A DNA stretch of 64,000 nucleotides from DAOTTX01 sp034437515 (GCA_034437515.1 DAOTTX010000110.1:1-64000), one strand, 5' to 3'. Shown: positions 8,502-17,738, counted from the first letter of the stretch. Notes: a model not told the origin generated them from the letters alone. Made by a program: numbers and translations.

Positions 8502-9437
8502 GTGCGGATATTAATCACCGGTGGAGCTGGCTTTTTAGGTTCGCACCTGTGCGAACGCTTTCTTGCTGAGGGCTATCATGTCGTCGCAGTCGATAACTTT
8601 ATTACCGGGTCAATAAACAACATCAAACACCTGATGTCACGCGATGACTTTACCTTCCTAGAACAGGACGTCAGCAATCACATTGAATACGCAGATGACC
8701 TGGATGGTGTGCTGCATTTCGCCTCACCTGCCAGTCCTATCGACTATCTCAAATTCCCGATTCAAACGTTAAAAGTGGGTGCGTTGGGCACGCATAACGC
8801 ACTTGGGTTAGCCAAAGCAAAGGACGCACGATTCTTGCTCGCCTCGACCTCGGAAATCTACGGAGACCCATTGGTTCATCCTCAGCCAGAAACTTACGTG
8901 GGCAATGTCGATGCTATCGGCCCGCGTGGTGTTTACGATGAAGCCAAACGCTACGCCGAAGCAATGACGATGGCCTATCATCGTTATCACAATCTCGATA
9001 CCCGTATTGTGCGTATCTTCAATACTTACGGGCCGCGTATGCGCCTCGATGATGGTCGTGTTGTACCGAATTTCATCGGGCAGGCCCTGCGCGATGAGGC
9101 ATTGACGATCTATGGAGATGGTCTTCAAACACGAAGTTTTCAGTATGTTAGTGATCTGGTTGAGGGTGTTTACCGGCTGTATCAATCAGAGTTCGTCCAA
9201 CCTGTAAACATCGGCAATCCAACAGAGTTGACAATTCGCCAATTTGCCGAGTTGGTAAATATGCTAACGGACAACACTGCCGGGACGGTCTATCAGGAAG
9301 ATCAACGAATCCAGGGTGATCCGCAAACACGCAAGCCCGACATCACCCGTGCGCGTGAAATCCTGGGTTGGTCGCCGGATGTCGATCTCGATGATGGCCT
9401 GACGAAGACCATCACGTACTTTAGCAAGGTCGTATGA
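8502..9437 (+). CDS. NAD-dependent sugar-nucleotide epimerase/decarboxylase (UDP-glucuronate decarboxylase-like)
   Basis: This is a 311-residue extended short-chain dehydrogenase starting at GTG 8502, with an AAGGAAA ribosome site. The NAD-binding motif TGGAGFLGSH is at residues 6-15. The catalytic motif is Y145-x3-K149 within YDEAKRYAEA, and LLASTSEIYGDP supplies the Ser/Thr. The pattern (VDNFITGS, FNTYGPRM, DGRVVPNFI) is closest to UDP-glucuronate decarboxylase (UXS, making UDP-xylose), with dTDP-glucose 4,6-dehydratase as the alternative. It shares ATGA (9434-9437) with the following ligase gene. This implies a translationally coupled surface-polysaccharide operon through 12705. Confidence 0.85.
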   Translation: MRILITGGAGFLGSHLCERFLAEGYHVVAVDNFITGSINNIKHLMSRDDFTFLEQDVSNHIEYADDLDGVLHFASPASPIDYLKFPIQTLKVGALGTHNALGLAKAKDARFLLASTSEIYGDPLVHPQPETYVGNVDAIGPRGVYDEAKRYAEAMTMAYHRYHNLDTRIVRIFNTYGPRMRLDDGRVVPNFIGQALRDEALTIYGDGLQTRSFQYVSDLVEGVYRLYQSEFVQPVNIGNPTELTIRQFAELVNMLTDNTAGTVYQEDQRIQGDPQTRKPDITRAREILGWSPDVDLDDGLTKTITYFSKVV

Positions 9438-10921
9438 CATTAAACATCTCGACCAATTGGCTGCGTGGAGAGTTTGGTCTGGTCAGTGTCGCGGCCTTGC
9501 TGGGGTTGCTGGTCGCAACACTGCCTTTGGAAATCACCGGGCTGCTCACTATTGTCATCGCATTTGCTGTTTGCATATGTGTTTCACCGACAGCAGCCTT
9601 GATCGGCCTGCTTGTGCTTGCCCCTCTGCGTACGTTGATTTTCACCGAAGCGCCGGGACTTCTCCCGGTCGATATTGGTCAGTTGCTTGTCGTCGTTTTC
9701 ATAGGTGTTTGGGTATTAAGACGCATCGCTGATGGAAAACGGCTACTATATTTTACATGGTCGGATGTGTTTATTCCGTTATTGTTCTTCATTTCTGGAA
9801 CTGCGATAACGGCTTTCGGGGCTGTGTCGCTCGGCGCGTGGTTCAACGAATGGCTAAAGTGGGTTTTGATGGCAGCCTTTGTTTTGGTCGTGCTGAACAT
9901 GGCGCATCAATGGGAATGGTTGGTGTTCGGGTTGATACTGGCCGGGACTGCCAATGCTGTGATCGGTCTGTACATCTTCTTTGGGGGCAGTGGTGCCGAT
10001 CACCTAATCATCAACAATCGATTCTTCCGTGCGTTTGGTACGTTTGGGCAGCCGAACCCGTTTGGCGGTTTCATGGGCTTGCTGGCACCGGTTGCCCTCA
10101 TGCTGACCTACGGCTATATGATGTATCTCTGGGAGCGTCTGAGGCAAAGCCGCTCTTTTGACTTGCAGTCACTATTTATTTTGCTTTTTTATGCTAGCTG
10201 TGCGTTGCTATTGGTCATCGGTGTTTTCATTTCGTGGAGCCGAGGGGCATGGCTTGGCTTCGGGGTTGCGCTGGTTGCTATGGCTTTTGCCCTGCCGCAT
10301 AAATTGTGGCAAAGTATTCTGCTTGTCGTCGTCATCGCGGGTCTGGTCGGTCTGATTTGGTCATCCGGGCGCATCCCGGAAACCATTACGCAGCGCGTGA
10401 CCAGCGCGACCCAAGAAATCTTCATTTTGAACGATGTGCGTGCTGTAGACATCACTGGCGAAAATTACGCTATTGTTGAACGTCTCGCCCACTGGCAAGC
10501 GGCGCTAAACATGGCCGAGTCCAACTTCTGGTTTGGTGTCGGCTTCGACAATTATGAAACCACTTATGCTGAATATCGTTTAATCAATTGGGACGAGGCG
10601 CTCGGTCATGCCCACAACTACTACTTGAATGTTCTCGGTGAGACTGGCATTATTGGCTTGCTAACGTATATGGTCGCTTTATTCGGTGTCCTCATGCTCA
10701 TCTGGCGGGCGCGACGTCATCCCGATCATATTGCCAGGGGTACCGTCATCGGCATCCTGGGAACCTGGGTGTACCTGATGACACACAGCCTGACTGACAA
10801 TCTATACGTTAACAATATATTTCTCCATTTTGGTGTTATGCTTGGAGTGCTGGCTGTAATCTATAATCAGACTTACCAGCGTTTTTATGTCGGCAAAGAT
10901 CAACGAGAGTGGCTTGAATGA
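9434..10921 (+). CDS. O-antigen ligase/polymerase family membrane protein
   Basis: This 495-residue protein has about 11-12 membrane segments. A large loop after residue 300 ends in GHAHNYYLNVLGETGIIG, the PF04932 (Wzy/WaaL) signature with the conserved His. An IFISWSRGAWLGF segment, also typical of the family, precedes it. Such proteins polymerise or ligate lipid-linked oligosaccharides at the outer face of the membrane. It resembles the C-terminal half of the 4685 fusion but lacks the glycosidase-like domain. It overlaps the SDR gene upstream and the GtrA gene downstream by 4 bp each, consistent with coupled expression. Confidence 0.85.
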   Translation: MTLNISTNWLRGEFGLVSVAALLGLLVATLPLEITGLLTIVIAFAVCICVSPTAALIGLLVLAPLRTLIFTEAPGLLPVDIGQLLVVVFIGVWVLRRIADGKRLLYFTWSDVFIPLLFFISGTAITAFGAVSLGAWFNEWLKWVLMAAFVLVVLNMAHQWEWLVFGLILAGTANAVIGLYIFFGGSGADHLIINNRFFRAFGTFGQPNPFGGFMGLLAPVALMLTYGYMMYLWERLRQSRSFDLQSLFILLFYASCALLLVIGVFISWSRGAWLGFGVALVAMAFALPHKLWQSILLVVVIAGLVGLIWSSGRIPETITQRVTSATQEIFILNDVRAVDITGENYAIVERLAHWQAALNMAESNFWFGVGFDNYETTYAEYRLINWDEALGHAHNYYLNVLGETGIIGLLTYMVALFGVLMLIWRARRHPDHIARGTVIGILGTWVYLMTHSLTDNLYVNNIFLHFGVMLGVLAVIYNQTYQRFYVGKDQREWLE

Positions 10922-11571
10922 GTGAGGCGATCCAGTCCACACCGGAAGCGTCGAAACCCAGATTTCGCAATCCTTTGAATCCGCCTATTCACTATCTCGC
11001 GCAACGCTTCGGTGGTGAAAAACCCAGAGAGCTAGAGCGATTCTTGCGTTTTGCAGTTGTCGGTGTCACCGGTGCTATTATTGACTTGGGCACGCTGACC
11101 GTGCTGCAATCGACGGCGTTACCACCCGCCCGAACTTATGATAACAAGCTAATAGAGATGACTGCGCTCACATTCCCGATTGAGTTTGCAATCGCCCTAC
11201 CGTTGAACGTTGCGCTGGCAACGACCATCGCGTTCATAGCAGCCGTGCTGAGTAATTTCATCTGGACGACACTCTGGGTTTACCCGGAATCACGCGATGA
11301 TTTGCGCAAACAACTCTTGCAATTTGCATTTATCTCGGTGATTGGCTGGTCAGCGCGTACATTATGGATTACAACCATGTATACCCCGATTGGCAACCTG
11401 TTAACACCTGCGCTCGAACCAATGATTCAGACTATCAGGCCATCATTTGAAGCATCGATTGTCACATCTAAGCAGATCGGCACGATTATCGCGCAGTTGA
11501 TCGCGATGTGGTTTGTCATGCTATGGAATTTTTTCGCTAACCGATACTGGACGTTCGGCGATGTCGAATAG
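10918..11571 (+). CDS. GtrA-family membrane protein with inserted segment
   Basis: The 217 residues contain GtrA/PF04138 signatures: LRFAVVGVTGAIIDLGTL at the first membrane helix and NFFANRYWTFGD at the end. GtrA proteins are four-helix membrane proteins thought to help move lipid-linked sugars across the membrane. The usual length is about 130-150 residues. The extra length lies in long stretches between helices, around residues 60-95 and 135-180. This gene sits between a Wzy-like ligase and a glycosyltransferase, which fits a role in surface glycan assembly. Four-base overlap with the upstream gene; the next start is six bases past its stop. Confidence 0.8.
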   Translation: MSEAIQSTPEASKPRFRNPLNPPIHYLAQRFGGEKPRELERFLRFAVVGVTGAIIDLGTLTVLQSTALPPARTYDNKLIEMTALTFPIEFAIALPLNVALATTIAFIAAVLSNFIWTTLWVYPESRDDLRKQLLQFAFISVIGWSARTLWITTMYTPIGNLLTPALEPMIQTIRPSFEASIVTSKQIGTIIAQLIAMWFVMLWNFFANRYWTFGDVE

Positions 11572-11577
11572 CGTCTG

Positions 11578-12705
11578 ATGCGCATTGCGATAGATTATAC
11601 CCCTGCACACGAACAAGGCGCGGGTATCGGGCGTTATGTCCGTGAACTTGTAGCGGCATTATCAACACTGGATCAAAACACAGATTATCGGCTTTTCGTC
11701 GCCGGGTCCAGGCAAGGTGATCTCCCCCTTTCCCCTGGGCATAATTTCCGCCGGGAACCGACGCGCATTTCACCGAAGTGGTTCGCACGGTTCTGGCATC
11801 GACTTCAACTCCATTTGCCTGTTGAATGGTGGACGGGCGATGTCGATTTATTTCATGCGACAGACTTTGTCTTACCGCCCCATCGCAAGAAAACAAAAAC
11901 GCTGCTTACCGTGCATGATCTTTCGTTCGTCAAAGTGCCGGAGACGGCCTCACCGCGCCTGAAATCTTATCTCGATGTGGTTGTTCCTCGTTCGGTCAAG
12001 CGTGCCGGGCACATACTCGCAGATTCACACGCGACCAAAGACGATCTCATCGAAATTTATGGTACGCCAGCAGAGATGATTACCGTGTTACATAGCGGTG
12101 TCGATCCAAAATTTAAACCGGATAAATCCAGACTTTCGACGTTGTACACGAAATATCATATTCCTGACCGCCCGTATATTTTCACGGTCGGCACGGTGCA
12201 ACCCCGCAAAAATTACGGGCGACTCATTCGTGCATTATCCGTTTTACGGCAGCGTGGTATTGATGTGGATCTCGTCATCGCCGGTGGTAAAGGTTGGCTC
12301 GAAGGGCCGATGTATCAAGCCCTCGAAGAGACAGACATGGGCAATCATGTACATCTGATCGGTTTTGTAGATGATGATGACCTGCCCACGCTCTACAGTG
12401 GTGCCGCCTGTGTCGCGTTTCCATCGCTGTATGAAGGGTTTGGATTTCCCGTGCTCGAAGGGATGGCTTGCGGTGTGCCGGTGATGACCTCAAATGTTTC
12501 CTCATTGCCGGAAGTTGCCGGTGATGCAGCGATGATGATCGACCCGTATAACCTTGATGCGATGATCGAGATGTTGCAATCATTGCTTACCGATGAGTCT
12601 CGTCGAAAAGTATTGATTGAGCGGGGTTACCGGCAAGCTAGACATTTCACATGGGAACGTTCGGCAACACAACTCCTGCAAATCTACCAGCAGATGCTAG
12701 AATAA
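11578..12705 (+). CDS. Glycosyltransferase family 4 (GT-B) protein
   Basis: This 375-residue GT-B glycosyltransferase begins MRIAIDYTPAHEQGAGIGRYV, giving the N-terminal glycine-rich acceptor-side motif. The C-terminal nucleotide-sugar domain has YIFTVGTVQPRKNYGRLIRA and the E-x7-E retaining motif in YEGFGFPVLEGMACGVPV. It resembles mannosyl- and other hexosyltransferases that extend lipid-linked glycans on the cytoplasmic face. Sugar and linkage cannot be deduced. It is the last member of the 8502-12705 group, six bases after the GtrA stop. Confidence 0.9.
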   Translation: MRIAIDYTPAHEQGAGIGRYVRELVAALSTLDQNTDYRLFVAGSRQGDLPLSPGHNFRREPTRISPKWFARFWHRLQLHLPVEWWTGDVDLFHATDFVLPPHRKKTKTLLTVHDLSFVKVPETASPRLKSYLDVVVPRSVKRAGHILADSHATKDDLIEIYGTPAEMITVLHSGVDPKFKPDKSRLSTLYTKYHIPDRPYIFTVGTVQPRKNYGRLIRALSVLRQRGIDVDLVIAGGKGWLEGPMYQALEETDMGNHVHLIGFVDDDDLPTLYSGAACVAFPSLYEGFGFPVLEGMACGVPVMTSNVSSLPEVAGDAAMMIDPYNLDAMIEMLQSLLTDESRRKVLIERGYRQARHFTWERSATQLLQIYQQMLE

Positions 12706-12742
12706 AAGCATTATTCTCACCAAAAACCGAGAGAGATAGCTG

Positions 12743-13222
12743 ATGACCGAAGCTAAACACGTAGAGGATTCAGAGGTAACTCTGAGCGTCGTTATGGGGC
12801 CACAGGATACGAATGGTCTGGGTAATGTGCATGGCGGCGTTATCATGAAAATGGTCGATGAGGCCGGCGGCTTCGCTGCGATGCGCCACGCCCGACGTCC
12901 CTGTGTAACCGTCGTTATGGATTCGATGACATTTATAGAACCGATCCGTGTTGGCGATCTGGTCACTTTCAGCGCGGCACTAACTTATGCCGGTCGTACC
13001 TCAATGGAAGTACGGGTCGAAGTCGTCGCAGAAAATCCAATTGAAGGACGTTCACGACGAAGCAACACGGCTTATTTAGTGTTCGTCGCACTAGATAATG
13101 AAGGGAAACCAACCCCCGTACCACCGCTCCAGCTCGAAACCGAGAAGCAAGAACAACGCGCCGAAGAAGCAAAGGCGCGTCAAGCCTATCGTAAACAACA
13201 ACAATCCAGGGAAACCTCATAA
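12743..13222 (+). CDS. Acyl-CoA thioesterase, hotdog fold (YciA/BACH-like)
   Basis: This is a 159-residue single hotdog domain. The motif GNVHGGVIMKMVDEAGGFAA contains the helix with the usual catalytic acid. VTVVMDSMTFIEPIRVGDLV and AGRTSMEVRVEV complete the acyl-CoA hydrolase pattern. It would hydrolyse acyl-CoA esters to free acid and CoA in the cytoplasm. Residues 130-159 form a charged Glu/Lys/Gln-rich tail of unknown use. The stop overlaps the start of the AAA ATPase gene by one base (TAATG), suggesting coupling, though no functional link is obvious. Confidence 0.85.
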   Translation: MTEAKHVEDSEVTLSVVMGPQDTNGLGNVHGGVIMKMVDEAGGFAAMRHARRPCVTVVMDSMTFIEPIRVGDLVTFSAALTYAGRTSMEVRVEVVAENPIEGRSRRSNTAYLVFVALDNEGKPTPVPPLQLETEKQEQRAEEAKARQAYRKQQQSRETS

Positions 13223-14373
13223 TGACACAAGAATCGGCGATCTTGCATCTGCTGCGTCAGGCGGGTGCAGAACCTGTCCTTGAGTCGAAGGCAACGGATC
13301 TCGGTTTGGCAGAACAGCGCCCCTATCCGTTTCTCGCTATCGTCGGTCAATTGGAGATGCGAATCGCCCTCCTTCTGGCGGTCATTAACCCGGCGATTGG
13401 TGGTGTGCTGCTCATCGGGCCACGCGGCACGGGCAAGACGACAGCAGTTCGTAGTCTGACGGGAATCTTGCCGGATATTGAAGTCAGCGATTGTGAAGAA
13501 GGTGTCTTCCCGTCAGACTTTGAGAACATGGACGATGATGATGCCAGGGTACTCTACCCGGATTGTTACGAGCAGTTCCAAAAAGATGAGCCGATCTCAC
13601 ATTACGAAGCCGTGCGGTTAGTCGAGCTTCCACTCAACGCCCGGCTTGAGGATGTCGTCGGCGGTGTCAACGAACGGATCGCGGTGCAACGGAACGCGAT
13701 CCGCTTAGAACGCGGTATTCTCGGACGTGCAGATAACAACGTCCTTTACATTGACGAGGTCAACCTGCTGGATGACCAGATCGTCGATGCCATCCTAGAT
13801 GCGGCTGCACAGGGTAACTACACCGTCCGGCGTGGCGCAATGGTCGGCACCTATCGCTCACGATTTACTCTGATCGGCTCGATGAATCCGGAAGAAGGCC
13901 GGCTGCGACCTCAAATTCTGGATCGATTCGGGTTACGGGTGAATGTGCGTGGGCTGATGGAGAAAGAGGATCGCCTGGAAGTCTACCGGCGTGTGCAGCA
14001 GTACCGCCGCAACCCGGCGCGGTTCATCGCCCAATGGGAAGAAGTCACTACCGAAGCACTTGAGGATATTCTCATCGCCCGTGAGCTATTAAAAGAGACG
14101 ACATTATCTGAGAAGTCGCTCGAAATCGGGTTGGATCTGGTGCAGAAGCTCGAAATCGATTCGGCACGCGCTGAATACACGATGTTCGAGGCTGCCCGCG
14201 CCCATGCTGCTGCCGATGGACGCACAGTTGCCGAACCGCACGACATCCGCACCGTGGCACCGATGGCGCTAAGGCAACGACGTAGTGAATTCATGGTGAA
14301 CTTTTTTGAGATGCAACAAGAGGAAGATATGCAGATTCGTGAGCGTATTGATGAGTTGGTGAAGGACACATGA
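13222..14373 (+). CDS. BchI/ChlI-like AAA+ ATPase
   Basis: The 383 residues match the magnesium-chelatase I-subunit type of AAA+ ATPase. Walker A is GPRGTGKTT (about 70-78), Walker B is VLYIDEVNLLDD, and a sensor region GSMNPEEGRLRPQ is followed by an LDRFGLRV motif. The C-terminal helical lid is present. In chlorophyll makers this subunit works with a VWA partner (BchD) and BchH, but neither is in the window. The same ATPase type also partners other VWA proteins or cobaltochelatase-like systems, so photosynthesis is not implied. It overlaps both neighbours: TAATG with the thioesterase and ATGA with the membrane protein downstream. Confidence 0.8.
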   Translation: MTQESAILHLLRQAGAEPVLESKATDLGLAEQRPYPFLAIVGQLEMRIALLLAVINPAIGGVLLIGPRGTGKTTAVRSLTGILPDIEVSDCEEGVFPSDFENMDDDDARVLYPDCYEQFQKDEPISHYEAVRLVELPLNARLEDVVGGVNERIAVQRNAIRLERGILGRADNNVLYIDEVNLLDDQIVDAILDAAAQGNYTVRRGAMVGTYRSRFTLIGSMNPEEGRLRPQILDRFGLRVNVRGLMEKEDRLEVYRRVQQYRRNPARFIAQWEEVTTEALEDILIARELLKETTLSEKSLEIGLDLVQKLEIDSARAEYTMFEAARAHAAADGRTVAEPHDIRTVAPMALRQRRSEFMVNFFEMQQEEDMQIRERIDELVKDT

Positions 14374-15008
14374 TACAGCACTTCGAACGGTTACTTTTGT
14401 TAATTGCCGTCCTGTTGCTTGCCTACGCCCTACCCTGGGTGAACGCACCTGCATCAGGACTGAGTTTCGGCGCTGATGATCTCGCAGAGTGGGCAAGCCT
14501 GCATCCGGCTGTACGTGCGCAGCAACCTGAACTCTTGACGAGCTTGTTCTTACGTTTACCGCTGGTGTGCCTGGCTATCGTGGTCGGCTTTTTAGCACCC
14601 AGGCCAGCATTTCGCTCAGTTCGCTGGTGGATTGCCTTAGTAACTATCGGTATGTTCGTGTTGTCGTCACTGCCACCACTGGAATTTTTTATTGAAGCAC
14701 GGCATGATGTCAATTATAGGCAAAAGTTTCTCATGGCAGTTTTGGCGGCGGGTGGTGGCTTATTGGGATTATCCGGATGGTTGTATCGCTGGCGTATTTA
14801 CGTTGCTGGCGGTGCGCTCACGCTGGGGCTGTTTAGTGCCATTATCGGCTTTTTACAGGGCTATGACTATCTTTCGGGTTATAAGGTGTCTGTACAAATC
14901 GGCGCTGGCAGTGTGTTTTTTATCTTGCTCTTACTCACTGCACTGTTCGACTTGCTTTTGGTAGACAAATACAAAAGGACGTCTAATGACGCCCTGATGA
15001 CTGAATAA
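14370..15008 (+). CDS. Polytopic membrane protein of unknown function
   Basis: The 212 residues contain about six predicted membrane helices: near 8-25, 58-76, 84-102, 115-135, 142-165 and 175-195. A short extracytoplasmic loop follows the first helix. I recognise no family motif or charged catalytic cluster. It overlaps the BchI-like ATPase gene by ATGA, so it is probably made together with it, perhaps as a membrane partner. That pairing is the only functional clue. Confidence 0.7.
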   Translation: MIQHFERLLLLIAVLLLAYALPWVNAPASGLSFGADDLAEWASLHPAVRAQQPELLTSLFLRLPLVCLAIVVGFLAPRPAFRSVRWWIALVTIGMFVLSSLPPLEFFIEARHDVNYRQKFLMAVLAAGGGLLGLSGWLYRWRIYVAGGALTLGLFSAIIGFLQGYDYLSGYKVSVQIGAGSVFFILLLLTALFDLLLVDKYKRTSNDALMTE

Positions 15009-15030
15009 ATGATTTGTTCTTAATGTGTGT

Positions 15031-15273
15031 TCAGGATGTTGTCATACGAGTTTGGATATATTCGACAGCCTGACCGACGGTTTCGATTTTTTGTGCGTCC
15101 TCGTCGGTAATCTCGCCACCGAACTCTTCCTCAAACGCCATAATTAGCTCAACAAGATCGAGTGAGTCTGCTTCGAGGTCGTTGCGAAAATTTGAATTTG
15201 TTTCTACTTGATCTTCATCAACACCCAGCAGGTCGGAAACGATGCTTTTTACACGCTCTTCGACAGATGCCAT
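15031..15273 (-). CDS. acpP: Acyl carrier protein
   Basis: This 80-residue acidic helical protein has the phosphopantetheine attachment motif DSLDLVELIMAFEEEF, where the Ser of DSL carries the prosthetic group. It is the carrier for fatty-acid synthesis in the cytoplasm. Start ATG 15273 is preceded by a strong GGGAGG site. A TATAAT promoter lies about 50 bases upstream on the same strand. The gene is transcribed alone and convergent to the 14370 membrane gene, away from other fatty-acid genes. Confidence 0.95.
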   Translation of the reverse strand: MASVEERVKSIVSDLLGVDEDQVETNSNFRNDLEADSLDLVELIMAFEEEFGGEITDEDAQKIETVGQAVEYIQTRMTTS

Positions 15274-15317
15274 TGCGTCCTCCCATAGGAGCCATATTTA
15301 GTGCAAATTAGACGTAC

Positions 15318-15346
15318 ATTATACCGTTTATCAACAAGCGTGCCAG
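15318..15346 (-). promoter_or_regulatory. Predicted sigma-70-type promoter for acpP
   Basis: On the minus strand, CTGGCA (15341-15346) and a consensus TATAAT (15318-15323) are separated by exactly 17 bases. The predicted transcript starts about 35-40 bases before the acpP ATG. Confidence 0.55.
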
Positions 15347-15420
15347 TCCCATATCGCACAGAGATTCCATTCATGGTAGGATAAACAGACATACATTGTT
15401 ACTGTAAAGTTGGTTTTCAT

Positions 15421-16452
15421 ATGTCAGATATGCCCACAACTGAGAGTCGCAAAGCCGATCATATTCGTATCAACCTGGAAGAAAATGTCACTTTCCCTCG
15501 ATTGACGACCGGCCTGGAAAAGTATCGATTTATGCATCAGGCTATCCCTGAAATTGACCTCGCCTCGGTAGATACCCAGGTGACTTTATTCGGCAAGACG
15601 CTCGCCGCACCTTTGCTGATTTCATCTATGACCGGTGGCACGCAACTCGCCGAACGATTGAACCGCAACCTTGCTGAGGTGGCGCAGACCAATAACATCG
15701 CTATGGGGTTAGGCTCCCAACGCGCTGCGGTTGAAGACGACGCATTGGCAATCAGTTATCGTCTGCGTGATATTGCCCCCGATGTGCTGTTATTCGCAAA
15801 CATCGGCGTCATCCAACTGAATTACGGTTATGGGATTAATGAATACCGCCGAGCAGTCGAAATGGCTGATGCTGATGCTCTGATCTTGCACTTCAATGTA
15901 TTGCAAGAGGCTGTACAGCCAGAGGGCGACACAAATTGGTCAAACTTACTGCCGAAGATCGAGCAGGTTTGCACCAACCTGGAAGTGCCGGTGATCGCGA
16001 AAGAAGTCGGCTGGGGCTTCTCCGAAGATAACGTCCGCGCCCTGGCGAATGCTGGTGTCAGCGCGATAGACGTCGCCGGTTCCGGTGGTACTTCGTGGAG
16101 CGAAGTCGAATATTACCGTGCGCCGACCAGCTTTCATGCGCGGGTCGCTGCCAGCTTTGCGGATTGGGGCATCCCCACTTCGGACGCGATTCGATATGCT
16201 TCTAAGGGTGCGCCCGACCTGCCGATCTTCGCTAGTGGTGGTCTGCGTGATGGTATTGACATCGCTAAGTGTATTGCTTTGGGTGCCGTGCTGGGTGGTA
16301 TGGCGGGGCCATTCCTTAAGGCAGCGGATCAATCTATCGAGCAAGCCAATCAGTTTACACGTGAGGTCATTGCACAGTTGCGTATTGCGATGATGTGCAG
16401 CGGTGTCCAAACACTGGCGGAACTTCAGACCGTTGAATTAATCTGCGACTAG
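15421..16452 (+). CDS. fni: Type 2 isopentenyl-diphosphate delta-isomerase (FMN)
   Basis: The 343 residues follow the IDI-2 pattern. They include the R-K-x-D-H-I opening, LLISSMTGGT, MGLGSQRAA, VIAKEVGWGFS with the catalytic-region Lys, and DVAGSGGTSW. A GGLRDGIDIAKCIALGA phosphate-binding segment follows. The enzyme interconverts IPP and DMAPP using FMN and NADPH, supplying isoprenoid precursors. It is unrelated to the Nudix-type IDI-1. ATG 15421 is the first start in frame. Its last four bases overlap the convergent hemW stop. Confidence 0.93.
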   Translation: MSDMPTTESRKADHIRINLEENVTFPRLTTGLEKYRFMHQAIPEIDLASVDTQVTLFGKTLAAPLLISSMTGGTQLAERLNRNLAEVAQTNNIAMGLGSQRAAVEDDALAISYRLRDIAPDVLLFANIGVIQLNYGYGINEYRRAVEMADADALILHFNVLQEAVQPEGDTNWSNLLPKIEQVCTNLEVPVIAKEVGWGFSEDNVRALANAGVSAIDVAGSGGTSWSEVEYYRAPTSFHARVAASFADWGIPTSDAIRYASKGAPDLPIFASGGLRDGIDIAKCIALGAVLGGMAGPFLKAADQSIEQANQFTREVIAQLRIAMMCSGVQTLAELQTVELICD

Positions 16453-17627
16453 ACAAATTCACGGAAGACCCGATTGCAAAGCAGCCTACCCCGCTGTGTT
16501 AAGCGAACTCGCTCTTCGTCGGCTTGAAGCAGACCGTCAGCGATAAACCGTTCGATGGTCTGACCATGCAGCGCATAGAGACCGGTACCAAATCGACGTT
16601 CGAATGTACTCAGGCTAACCCCTGTGTCAAGCAATCTCAAACTGGTAATGAGTGTCTCCGAGACTTCGTCTTCCCAGGTGACAATATTTGCCTCAAGCGT
16701 TGCAGGTGTTCGGGGAAAAGCAAAATCGCTCAGCGATGCCCCTCGCATGGCTTTGATGTAGCGTTGTGGGAAAAGCAGTGTCGCGTAACGCCATCCCCCA
16801 GCATAACCGTGCGCACCTGGCCCCAGGCCGAGATAAGGCGCGTTCTCCCAATATTGCCGGTTATGCTGGCAGGCGTACCCCGGTTTCGCCCAATTGCTGA
16901 TCTCATACTGTTCGTAGCCGTGTGACGCCAGCGAATCACTCGCCCACTCGTACATATCGGCAGCAAGATCGTCCTCTGGCATTTGTAATCTTCCGAGATG
17001 TACCTGGTTGAATAACGGCGTCCCCTCCTCAAGACCGAGCGCGTAGAGCGAGAGATGCTCCGGGTCTAATGATATTGTCTGTTGGAGGCTGCTCTGCCAC
17101 GTCGCCAGCGTCTGGTTTGGGAAGCCGTAAATGAGATCGAGGCTGATGTTATCAAAGCCGGCTTGTCTTGCGTTGTTCACCGCGCTAATCACATCTCGAT
17201 GATCGTGACGGCGCTCAAACAAATTAAGTTCAAGTGTATCGGCTGTCTGCATCCCTATGCTGAGGCGGTTAACCCCGGCAGATCGTAGATCGTAAAGATA
17301 ATCGAAGTGAAGGTCGTTTGGATTAGCTTCGGTCGTCACCTCCGCATGTGGTACAACGGCGAAGTGATCGTAAATCGTCCGCAGGAGTTGCTCGAATTGC
17401 TTTGGGGAAAGTAAACTCGGTGTGCCGCCACCAAAGAAGATCGTATGCACGTTCAGGTAAGGGTTACCTTGAGCGACAATTTCGACCTCACGGCAGAGTG
17501 CATCGACAAAGGCAGGGATCAATTCTTCCAGATTGGTATAAGTATTAAACGCACAATACGTGCATTTTGTGGTACAAAAGGGTATATGCAGATAGATTGA
17601 GAGTGGCGACTGCACGAAAGCACACAT
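16449..17627 (-). CDS. hemW: HemW-type radical SAM heme chaperone
   Basis: The 392 residues begin with IYLHIPFCTTKCTYCAFN, giving the radical SAM cluster motif C-x3-C-x2-C. FFGGGTPSLL and TTEANPNDL follow, then RLSIGMQTAD and LDLIYGFPNQT. These signatures match HemW, long annotated as oxygen-independent coproporphyrinogen oxidase. HemW lacks the extra N-terminal cysteine of HemN and acts as a heme chaperone. The C-terminal HemN_C domain, with a helical region near 300-390, is present. Tail-to-tail overlap with fni is four bases. Confidence 0.9.
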   Translation of the reverse strand: MCAFVQSPLSIYLHIPFCTTKCTYCAFNTYTNLEELIPAFVDALCREVEIVAQGNPYLNVHTIFFGGGTPSLLSPKQFEQLLRTIYDHFAVVPHAEVTTEANPNDLHFDYLYDLRSAGVNRLSIGMQTADTLELNLFERRHDHRDVISAVNNARQAGFDNISLDLIYGFPNQTLATWQSSLQQTISLDPEHLSLYALGLEEGTPLFNQVHLGRLQMPEDDLAADMYEWASDSLASHGYEQYEISNWAKPGYACQHNRQYWENAPYLGLGPGAHGYAGGWRYATLLFPQRYIKAMRGASLSDFAFPRTPATLEANIVTWEDEVSETLITSLRLLDTGVSLSTFERRFGTGLYALHGQTIERFIADGLLQADEERVRLTQRGRLLCNRVFREFV

Positions 17628-17650
17628 ACCTAAAACAAATCATAGCTAGA

Positions 17651-17679
17651 TTGCAGTATTGTTGCAGGTTCAATATAAT
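17651..17679 (+). promoter_or_regulatory. Predicted promoter for the kinase/PP2C/FHA operon
   Basis: TTGCAG (17651-17656) and a perfect TATAAT (17674-17679) are spaced by 17 bases. They point toward the kinase gene, whose ATG is at 17739. This leaves a leader of about 50 bases. Confidence 0.55.
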
Positions 17680-17738
17680 TAATCAAGAGATCATCTTTTA
17701 TCTTTCCTAAGATCTGATTGTTGGTACGGAAATCATTT

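Noticed and set aside
13222..14373. BchI-like ATPase as evidence of photosynthesis
   Set aside because: No other pigment, reaction-centre or carbon-fixation gene is in the window, and this ATPase type also serves other functions.
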